Assembly: GCA_003224195.1 (NCBI GenBank)
Contig: QHYP01000010.1
Coordinates: 587-5,711 of the forward strand
Source: Acidobacteriota bacterium
Lineage (GTDB): Bacteria > Acidobacteriota > Terriglobia > Acidiferrales > UBA7541
DNA length: 5,125 nucleotides
Reading direction: 5' to 3'
Shown here: piece after piece, positions 1 through 5,125 of the stretch
Layout of the letters: the number at the start of each line of letters is the position of its first letter
How positions within the stretch are numbered: position 1 is the first letter of the stretch
Position numbers and translations under genes: made by a program
Notes under the pieces: model-generated
Seen by the model: only the letters and a program-made list of their open reading frames with translations
Database searches by the model: none
What the model was told of the DNA's origin: nothing

Positions 1-2037
1 GTGCAGCAGAAAGTCGTGAATCTCGTCCGGGAAAATGAGCTCTTCAAATGAGATGCCCTTCTCCCGCAGCCGCGCGGCCAGGTCCACCGTCTGCGTGAAA
101 TAGACATTGCGGTCGTCATCCCCGTGAATGAAGAGCACCGGCGAGCGCCAGGTGCCGACCGCAGTCACGGGCGAAGACTCGTGCGCCAGCTTGGTGAGCT
201 CCGGCGGGATGTTCTTGCCATCCCAATTGTCGGTGGGCCAATCATGCACTCCGTGCAAATCCACACCGGCGGCGAACAAATCGGAATTGCGCCCGAGCCC
301 CATGGCCGTCAAATATCCGCCGTAGCTTCCGCCCCAGAGTCCGATGCGCCGCGAATCCACATCGTTCCGCGACTGCAAATAATGCCCCGCGGCGACGACA
401 TCCTGGTATTCCGTTGCTCCCCGCCCCGCGCGGCCCGGCGCCATGCGGAACGCGCGCCCGTACCCAACACCGCTGCGATAATTCAGCACCAGCACGATGT
501 ATCCGCGGCTCGCGAGGTATTGATTCATGGCGTAGGCATTCGAGTAGTAGTACATGTAATGCCAGCCCAGCAGCATCTGCCGAATCGGGCCGCCGTGCAG
601 AAAAATGACCGCCGGCCGCCTTTCGCCGGGCTTGAGCCCCGAGGGCAGGAAAAGCTGCGCGTGCAGCTCGAGCCCGTCCGTTGAGCGAAAAATCGCTGGC
701 TGCGGCACAATGAATTTATCGGCGGGGAAATTCGCCGGCCAAGTCTCCGCAGCAAGCGGCTTGGCCTTGCCCGGCGCATCGAGGCTGGCCATAAACAGAC
801 GCGCCGGGCGCCGTGCGTCGGAAGCAAAGTACGCGAGCGCCTTCCCGTCGCTCAGAATCTCCGCGCTCCATTCCATCCCTTCGCCGCCGGTCAGGCGTTC
901 CGGCTTTCCGCCGGTGACGTTCACCCGCCACAGGTGTCTCCGATCGATGTCCTCGCAATTGGAATTGAACACAATCGTTTTCCGGTCGGGCGAAAACGCC
1001 CACTGCTCGGCCTCGCAGTTCCCCGGCGTGAGCAATTGCGGCGTCCCACCGGCGGCAGGGATGGAATACAGGTGTTGCCAGCCATCCTGCTCGGAAGCGA
1101 ACACGATGCGGCCCTCCGCGCCCCACTGAATCAGCCCGCCTCCGGTATCCCCCGCCATGTGCGGCAGCGAGCCTTCCATGGTTGTTGTGCTGCGCCAAAT
1201 TTCATGCGCGCTTCCCGTGGCCTCGTCGGCCAGCCAAATCGCCCATGGCTCCGGCCGGTCCGGCGCAATGAAAAATCCGTCCGGCGTGTCGCGCGTCGCG
1301 GCCGGACGCCGCACGAAGGCAATCCACTTCCCGTCCGGCGACCATTTTGGATGCGAGTCGCTGTCCACCGTGGGCGCGAGGTAGCGAATCGACTTCACCG
1401 CCACATCGTAAACAGCTATAAAACTGTGGTCGCCCCGCGCGGACATGAAGGCGACTTGCTTTCCGTCCGGCGACCATTCCTGGCCGACATCCCGCCCGCG
1501 CACCACAAGCTGCTGCGGCTTCTCGACTTCTCCGAGCGGCACCAGCCAGATTTGACCGTCTTTGACGTAGGCAATCATTCCCTGCGCAGAAATTCTCGGC
1601 GAGCTCCCCGCGTCGATGCGCTTCGGTTCGCCTCCTGTCCAAGAAACCGTCCATACAGCCTGCTCCGCTCCCGCGGGATTGCTGGTGGGATTCGGCACCT
1701 GCCCGGCCGTATTCTTCGGCCCTCCGCGCACGTAGGCGAGAGTATTTCCGTCGGCGGAGAAATCCAGGTCCGACAGCTCTTGCCCGTCGTCCGTTGCATA
1801 TTTCGTGAGCTGCCGCGCCTGAAACTCCGGCCCTTCGGCAACCCAGATGTTGCGCCGGCCTTCCCGATCAAAAACCCATGCCACCCGGTTGCCGCTTTTC
1901 GCCGCGGTCAATTCCGAGGGGAACGGCGCGCTCATCACCTGTTCGAGGGTAAACGAACTCTGCGCGCCCGCGCGCGGCACAAGCGCCGAGAGCGGCACGC
2001 ACAACACAGAAAATGCGGCCAAAACGCTGCGCTTCAT
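1..2037 (-). CDS. Secreted S9 family (prolyl oligopeptidase type) serine peptidase, C-terminus cut by window edge
   Basis: This is a dipeptidyl-peptidase/acylaminoacyl-peptidase-like serine hydrolase, expected to cleave peptides in the periplasm. The 679 visible codons run open to base 1 with no stop. Residues 1-25 form a Sec signal peptide (MKRSV start, hydrophobic core, likely cleavage after AGA before Q26). Residues of about 30-430 form a beta-propeller with WSPDGK-type blades at D92 (DFSADG), W188, W232 and F348 (FSPDRK). The alpha/beta-hydrolase domain follows, with the oxyanion-region motif HGGP at 481-484 and a Tyr-rich stretch around 492-507. The nucleophile is S571 in GGSYGG, the acid D642 in HGDDDRNV, and the base H674 in DEIHDF. 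Triad spacing fits the family, so probably only the last few tens of residues are missing. The ATG at 2037 is chosen because it begins the signal peptide and has an AGGAGG site 6 bases upstream. The gene lies 69 bases downstream of the AsmA gene on the same strand. The family assignment is firm; the substrate cannot be told. Confidence 0.95.
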   Translation of the reverse strand, partial: MKRSVLAAFSVLCVPLSALVPRAGAQSSFTLEQVMSAPFPSELTAAKSGNRVAWVFDREGRRNIWVAEGPEFQARQLTKYATDDGQELSDLDFSADGNTLAYVRGGPKNTAGQVPNPTSNPAGAEQAVWTVSWTGGEPKRIDAGSSPRISAQGMIAYVKDGQIWLVPLGEVEKPQQLVVRGRDVGQEWSPDGKQVAFMSARGDHSFIAVYDVAVKSIRYLAPTVDSDSHPKWSPDGKWIAFVRRPAATRDTPDGFFIAPDRPEPWAIWLADEATGSAHEIWRSTTTMEGSLPHMAGDTGGGLIQWGAEGRIVFASEQDGWQHLYSIPAAGGTPQLLTPGNCEAEQWAFSPDRKTIVFNSNCEDIDRRHLWRVNVTGGKPERLTGGEGMEWSAEILSDGKALAYFASDARRPARLFMASLDAPGKAKPLAAETWPANFPADKFIVPQPAIFRSTDGLELHAQLFLPSGLKPGERRPAVIFLHGGPIRQMLLGWHYMYYYSNAYAMNQYLASRGYIVLVLNYRSGVGYGRAFRMAPGRAGRGATEYQDVVAAGHYLQSRNDVDSRRIGLWGGSYGGYLTAMGLGRNSDLFAAGVDLHGVHDWPTDNWDGKNIPPELTKLAHESSPVTAVGTWRSPVLFIHGDDDRNVYFTQTVDLAARLREKGISFEELIFPDEIHDFLLH

Positions 2038-2043
2038 CCTGAG

Positions 2044-2049
2044 CCTCCT
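2044..2049 (-). promoter_or_regulatory. Shine-Dalgarno site of the S9 peptidase gene
   Basis: Read on the minus strand, this is AGGAGG, a perfect match to the core anti-Shine-Dalgarno complement. It sits 6 bases before the ATG at 2037-2035. It supports that start and suggests efficient translation. By contrast, the upstream AsmA gene has only a weak GGAA at about 4788-4791. Confidence 0.85.
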
Positions 2050-2066
2050 CTTATTTCCAAACGCGG

Positions 2067-2095
2067 AGTGTACGATTCAAAGGAAGGCGATTCAA
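2067..2095 (-). promoter_or_regulatory. Possible sigma-70-type promoter for the S9 peptidase gene
   Basis: On the minus strand the AsmA-peptidase gap holds TTGAAT (2095-2090), a 17-base spacer, then TACACT (2072-2067). Each hexamer matches the consensus at 4 of 6 positions and the spacing is ideal. Initiation near 2060 would leave a leader of roughly 20 bases containing the Shine-Dalgarno. This gap is visibly more AT-rich than the flanking genes. The match is moderate and could be chance, and the two genes may instead share an upstream promoter. Confidence 0.3.
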
Positions 2096-2106
2096 TTGGA
2101 AGAATT

Positions 2107-4782
2107 TCAGAGGCTTCCTTTATCCACGGAAACGCGCGGCACGTCCAGCGGGCCGGTGATCTTCAAGATGCGAGAGCCGCTCGATTCGGTCGCCGCTCGC
2201 TCGCCGGCACTGGTTCGCGCGCGCACCCTCTCGAGCGCGTGCCGAATCGACAGATCCATTCCGCCCCTGAAATTGACTGTGCCGCGCAGGAGCACCGTCC
2301 CTTGCGGCGAATCCAGCCGAAGCGAATCGAGCGATACCCGGCGTTCCTGGATGCTGAACGCGCCTTCGCCCGCCGGCCACCGCGAGGAGCCCGTTTGGGG
2401 CGCGCCGTCATCGAGGCTCGCCGCCACGTCCCAGCCGCGAAATTCCACATTCCGCAATTTGATGCGCCCGTCTCCATCCAATGTGCGAAGAAGCTCATCC
2501 CTTCCGACGCCTTCCGCCGCCAGCCGAATTTCCCCTGAGGCCGACCCGTTGAATCGCTCGCCTTCCTTCTGTATGGCCGGCACCTCCGTCAACCGGACGC
2601 GCTCAAACTTCGCGTCCACGGCGTAATGTGGCCGCGGCGCGAATCCAGCCGTGAATGACCCGCGAACCACGCCGCCGGCCCACCGCGCGCTGGCTTGCTC
2701 GACCTCCAACTCGAAGTCATGCAGCGCCGCTCGCGCTTGCACCTGGCTGAGCTGAAGCTTTTCAATCCGCAACTCGTCAATCTTCACCTCTCCCGCCGCG
2801 CGGATCTTGCGAATCAATTCGCTCGCGCCCGCCTGCGGCGTTCCCGCTTGCGTCACGCTGCCCAGCAGCGAAGGCAGCAGCCTCTCGAGCCAGTTCGGGC
2901 GCGCCCGGGGGCCCACCCAGCGGTCCAGCTCCGTTGCATTCAGGCGATCGGCGTGCAGCCGAAATTTCCAGCCCCGCACATCCTCCTGTGAAGTGAGCGG
3001 CTGATCTTCCTCGAGCTCGCCGTCCCACGTAGCCCCGAACACATTCGCCGCTGCGAGGCGCACCCTCCGCTGGCCATCCTTCCAAGCAAGCTGCGCGTCG
3101 TTCAGTTCAAGCGGCAGGTTGAGCCCGGCAACCTGAAACCTGCTTCCTGAAAAATCGATGTGTCCATTCACGAGTTTTCCGTCCTGCGCGCGCCCCCAGG
3201 TCCAGCGCAAGGACCCTTCCGCCTTGCCCTGCAACTCCCAGCCGCGCTGGAGCGGCCGGCCCAGCGCCGCCGTCAACGCCAGCACGTCTTCCGCGTGCTC
3301 GGCGCTCCCATTCAAAGAAAGATAGCCCGTCCCCGTGGTCACATCGTGCGAGGCGGAGACGACGAGCGCATTCCCATCTTCTGGCGCGGGGTGCTTGCTC
3401 CCGCGCGCCGCCAGCGAACTCGCACGGCCGCTTGGCTTGCGAGCCGCTTTTCGGGCAGGCAGAAGAATTTTCACCGCCTCGAGCGCGATCCGGTCGCGCG
3501 TCCGCCCGCCTCCAAACGCGCTGATCCGCACCGGCCCTGCCAATCCTGGAACTGTCAATCTTCCACCGTCGCTCGAAAAAGCCACATTCCTCGCGGTCAG
3601 CGGCCAGCCATCCAGCACGGCGGCGCCGGTCAAGAACCCATCCGCTGAGACGCCCTCGGCCACCCCCGGACGAAACGCGCGATACCAAGTCAGCACGTCC
3701 GCGGCTCGAATGACAGCCGAATCGAGACGCACCTCAAACGAGGTCTTGCCCGAGAGAAAAAAGTCCGCCTCTCCGCGCGCATTCGAGCGCGGCCCCTCCA
3801 GCACAAGCTGCTTCACGGACACGCGATTCTCCGGCACGTTCCAAACTCCGTCTGCAAGCAGATTGATCGCAGGATTGTCTTGCCGCCCGGTCAGGTCCCA
3901 CCGATGAATCTCGCGCGCGCGCACCTGCACGTTGAAAAGCCATTCCCCGGTCGGCACATCCGTAGCGTTCCTGGCCTTGCTCCGCAGCGTCGCGTCAAGC
4001 GCCGCCTCTCCGCGCAACCCAAAATCCTCACCGCGCGCCAGCCGCAGCAAATCGGCCAGCGAAACGCGCCCCCAATGCACGTGGATTTCTGCCGGTTGCA
4101 GCCGCGCGGATGTTCCCGCAATTTCCCCGCGCACACTCACCCTGCCCGCCGCCTGCAGCGCCGCCCCGCTGCGCCATGGCTGCGCTTCCAGGCGAAGCTT
4201 CCACCGCCCCGGCGCCTCCTGCTCCACGCTGCCGCTCACGCCGGTTAAAGCAAGTGCGAGCTTCTCGGCCCCGCTCATGAAGTTCATCCGCCCGTCCTCG
4301 AACTGCACGCGCTCGAGCCGCAGCGGCCGAGCAGGCGCAGGCATCGGTCCAACCAGGGAAGCAGCGCTCGCCGCGCGAGGGCTTGCCGGCGGCAGCCAGC
4401 GCTCGAGGTTCCAGCGGCCTTCTCCGTTCCGCACCAGCGTCACGCTCGGCCGCGTAAACGAAAATGTATTCAGCTCAAATCGCCCGCGCAGCAGCCCGGT
4501 CCAGCGCAGCCCCGCCGTTACGCGCTCAGCGCGCAGAAAATACTCATGCCCGAACGCCGGATCTTCGCCGACAGTGACGGATTGCGCCTCAATCCGCAGA
4601 CTCGGCGACAGTCGCAAGTCGAATTGCCCGACCTCCACCGTGCGCCCAAACGCCGACTCGAGCCGCGCCGTCAAGTAGCGGTGCACGCGGCCCGCGTGCA
4701 TCGCCCGCGATGCCGCAAGATTCCCCGCCGCCAGCGCGAGCAATCCCCCCGCCGCAATCATTAGCCATTTGCCTGTTCGCAT
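2107..4782 (-). CDS. AsmA family protein, inner-membrane anchored with large periplasmic region
   Basis: This complete 891-residue protein belongs to the AsmA-like family, whose studied members span the envelope and help move phospholipids to the outer membrane or affect its assembly. Residues 6-25 form one N-terminal transmembrane anchor after MRTGK, with the rest expected in the periplasm. The classic AsmA N-terminal region follows: a VEVGQFDLRLSPSLRI stretch (49-64), and WTGLLRG then LNTFSFTRPSVTLVRNGEGRWNLERW (94-129). The middle is repetitive beta-strand-like sequence, interrupted by a basic, low-complexity segment at about 443-470. The C-terminus resembles the AsmA_2 region, with LDGDGRIKLRNVEFRGWDVA (768-787) and GTVNFRGGMDLSIRHALERV (834-853). 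At 891 residues it is longer than E. coli AsmA (about 617) and shorter than TamB or YhdP (about 1,260). The ATG at 4782 is the only sensible start: an in-frame TGA lies at 4801-4803 and the membrane anchor begins at once. Its ribosome site (GGAA, 5 bases upstream) is weak. The S9 peptidase follows. Family is confident; exact cargo is unknown. Confidence 0.92.
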   Translation of the reverse strand: MRTGKWLMIAAGGLLALAAGNLAASRAMHAGRVHRYLTARLESAFGRTVEVGQFDLRLSPSLRIEAQSVTVGEDPAFGHEYFLRAERVTAGLRWTGLLRGRFELNTFSFTRPSVTLVRNGEGRWNLERWLPPASPRAASAASLVGPMPAPARPLRLERVQFEDGRMNFMSGAEKLALALTGVSGSVEQEAPGRWKLRLEAQPWRSGAALQAAGRVSVRGEIAGTSARLQPAEIHVHWGRVSLADLLRLARGEDFGLRGEAALDATLRSKARNATDVPTGEWLFNVQVRAREIHRWDLTGRQDNPAINLLADGVWNVPENRVSVKQLVLEGPRSNARGEADFFLSGKTSFEVRLDSAVIRAADVLTWYRAFRPGVAEGVSADGFLTGAAVLDGWPLTARNVAFSSDGGRLTVPGLAGPVRISAFGGGRTRDRIALEAVKILLPARKAARKPSGRASSLAARGSKHPAPEDGNALVVSASHDVTTGTGYLSLNGSAEHAEDVLALTAALGRPLQRGWELQGKAEGSLRWTWGRAQDGKLVNGHIDFSGSRFQVAGLNLPLELNDAQLAWKDGQRRVRLAAANVFGATWDGELEEDQPLTSQEDVRGWKFRLHADRLNATELDRWVGPRARPNWLERLLPSLLGSVTQAGTPQAGASELIRKIRAAGEVKIDELRIEKLQLSQVQARAALHDFELEVEQASARWAGGVVRGSFTAGFAPRPHYAVDAKFERVRLTEVPAIQKEGERFNGSASGEIRLAAEGVGRDELLRTLDGDGRIKLRNVEFRGWDVAASLDDGAPQTGSSRWPAGEGAFSIQERRVSLDSLRLDSPQGTVLLRGTVNFRGGMDLSIRHALERVRARTSAGERAATESSGSRILKITGPLDVPRVSVDKGSL

Positions 4783-4974
4783 GACCGTTCCGGAAGTCTC
4801 TCAGAGTGCAGCCAAAAAGGAAAGCGCCGCACCGTCCCCGCGGCGTCTTCGACCCCGGGATGGGGTATGACACGTCACTCCCGGAAAGGGTGCCGCAGAG
4901 TAACCTGGGGGTGCCCCACGTGTCGGTGTTACACGTGGGTCTTCGCTTTGTGCGCTTGTTTGTTCGCAGACTCC
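4783..4974. other. Intergenic region between transposase fragment and AsmA gene
   Basis: These 192 bases separate the transposase stop from the AsmA start. Besides the 9-bp palindrome at 4915-4939, they contain a 7-base direct repeat GGGTGCC (4888-4894 and 4909-4915) and a small ACCCC/GGGGT hairpin (4852-4866). The AsmA promoter should be here if the gene has its own, but I find no pair of hexamers on the minus strand good enough to call. No small open frame with a convincing ribosome site stands out. Confidence 0.5.
4915..4939. repeat. Perfect 9-bp inverted repeat, candidate REP-like palindrome
   Basis: The arms CCCACGTGT (4915-4923) and ACACGTGGG (4931-4939) are exact reverse complements around a 7-base loop, CGGTGTT. 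Each arm contains CACGTG. The left arm overlaps a smaller alternative fold, GGGG-GTG-CCCC, at 4907-4917. The palindrome begins 36 bases beyond the stop of the transposase fragment. RAYT proteins are known to act on REP palindromes that flank their own genes, so a REP-like role is a reasonable inference. No second copy is visible in this window, so the repetitive nature is unproven. It lacks a T-run on the minus strand, so it is not a classical intrinsic terminator for the transposase. Confidence 0.6.
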
Positions 4975-5125
4975 TTAATCCACTGGATCAATCGGCACCA
5001 ATCCGGGCTCACCTTTCTCGTAAAGATGAAAACTGCTCCACATCGATGCATCCGGACTTTTCACCAGTCCCCGTTTCACCGGATTGCCGTGCATGTACTC
5101 GAGCTTCTCCCGTTTTTTATGCCGG
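4975..5125 (-). CDS. REP-associated tyrosine transposase (IS200-like Y1 family), C-terminal fragment at window edge
   Basis: The final 49 codons and TAA stop (4977-4975) of a gene entering from the right edge are visible. The translation carries the hallmark tail of RAYT proteins: KLEYMHGNPVKRGLV, then a short gap, then MWSSFHLY and GEPGLVPIDPVD at the end. These are single-strand DNA transposases of the HUH/Y1 superfamily that recognise REP hairpins and are usually single-copy domesticated genes. The HUH motif and the catalytic tyrosine would lie upstream, outside the window, so whether the gene is intact cannot be judged. Base 5125 is the third base of a codon. The reading is unbroken with a natural stop, so there is no sign of decay in the visible part. 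Its 3' side faces a perfect palindrome at 4915-4939. Family is confident from the NPVKRGLV and WSSF motifs. Confidence 0.88.
   Translation of the reverse strand, partial: RHKKREKLEYMHGNPVKRGLVKSPDASMWSSFHLYEKGEPGLVPIDPVD

Noticed and set aside
934..2538. A 534-codon open frame on the plus strand, antisense to the peptidase gene and the end of the AsmA gene.
   Set aside because: Its translation is Arg/Pro/His-rich with no recognisable motifs, and it spans two well-supported minus-strand genes. Long antisense frames are common in GC-rich coding DNA with strong third-position bias.
3910..3922. Alternating CG runs here and near 2215-2224, considered as possible Z-DNA-forming tracts.
   Set aside because: They are short, lie inside coding sequence and are explained by Arg/Ala codons in a GC-rich genome.
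3932..4678. A 248-codon open frame on the plus strand opposite the AsmA gene.
   Set aside because: Its composition is Ser/Arg/Pro-rich with no domain pattern, and it lies wholly within a confident gene on the other strand, so it is a shadow frame.
4852..4866. Small hairpin ACCCC-GGGAT-GGGGT in the AsmA upstream region.
   Set aside because: Five-base arms are expected often by chance in GC-rich DNA, and no associated regulatory signal is visible.
4589..4873. A 94-codon minus-strand open frame that starts upstream of the AsmA start in another frame.
   Set aside because: Most of it overlaps the AsmA N-terminal coding region out of frame. Its sequence shows no motif, whereas the AsmA frame gives a clear membrane anchor.
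4915..4939. The palindrome as a Rho-independent terminator of the transposase gene.
   Set aside because: On the minus strand the hairpin is followed by GCACCCCC and not by a T-run. A termination role by structure alone is possible but not supported.

Overview
The window looks like chromosomal DNA from a GC-rich Gram-negative bacterium. An envelope AsmA-family protein and a secreted S9 peptidase imply a periplasm. The style of the peptidase and of the transposase tail (EYMHGNPVKRGLV ... WSSFHLY) resembles what I know from Acidobacteriota. That placement is inference from memory of these families, not from a search.

All three recognisable genes lie on the minus strand, so transcription runs right to left. 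At the right edge (4975-5125) is the C-terminal end of a REP-associated tyrosine transposase (RAYT, IS200-like Y1 superfamily). It is cut by the window edge. A 192-base intergenic region follows (4783-4974), holding a perfect 9-bp inverted repeat with a 7-base loop (4915-4939). This is a candidate REP-like palindrome linked to the transposase.

Next is a complete 891-residue AsmA-family protein (2107-4782), with an N-terminal membrane anchor and a large periplasmic part. After a 69-base gap (2038-2106), carrying a strong Shine-Dalgarno and a possible promoter, comes an exported prolyl-oligopeptidase-type S9 peptidase (1-2037). Its 679 visible residues include the whole Ser-Asp-His triad, and only the extreme C-terminus lies outside the window.

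The AsmA gene and the peptidase may be cotranscribed, both being envelope proteins on the same strand with a short gap. However, the gap could also hold a separate promoter for the peptidase. I see no shared pathway that must connect them. There are no RNA genes, CRISPR arrays, complete insertion sequences or attachment sites that I can support. The window reads as ordinary housekeeping or envelope sequence with one edge of a RAYT locus, and I do not see a convincing new system in it.
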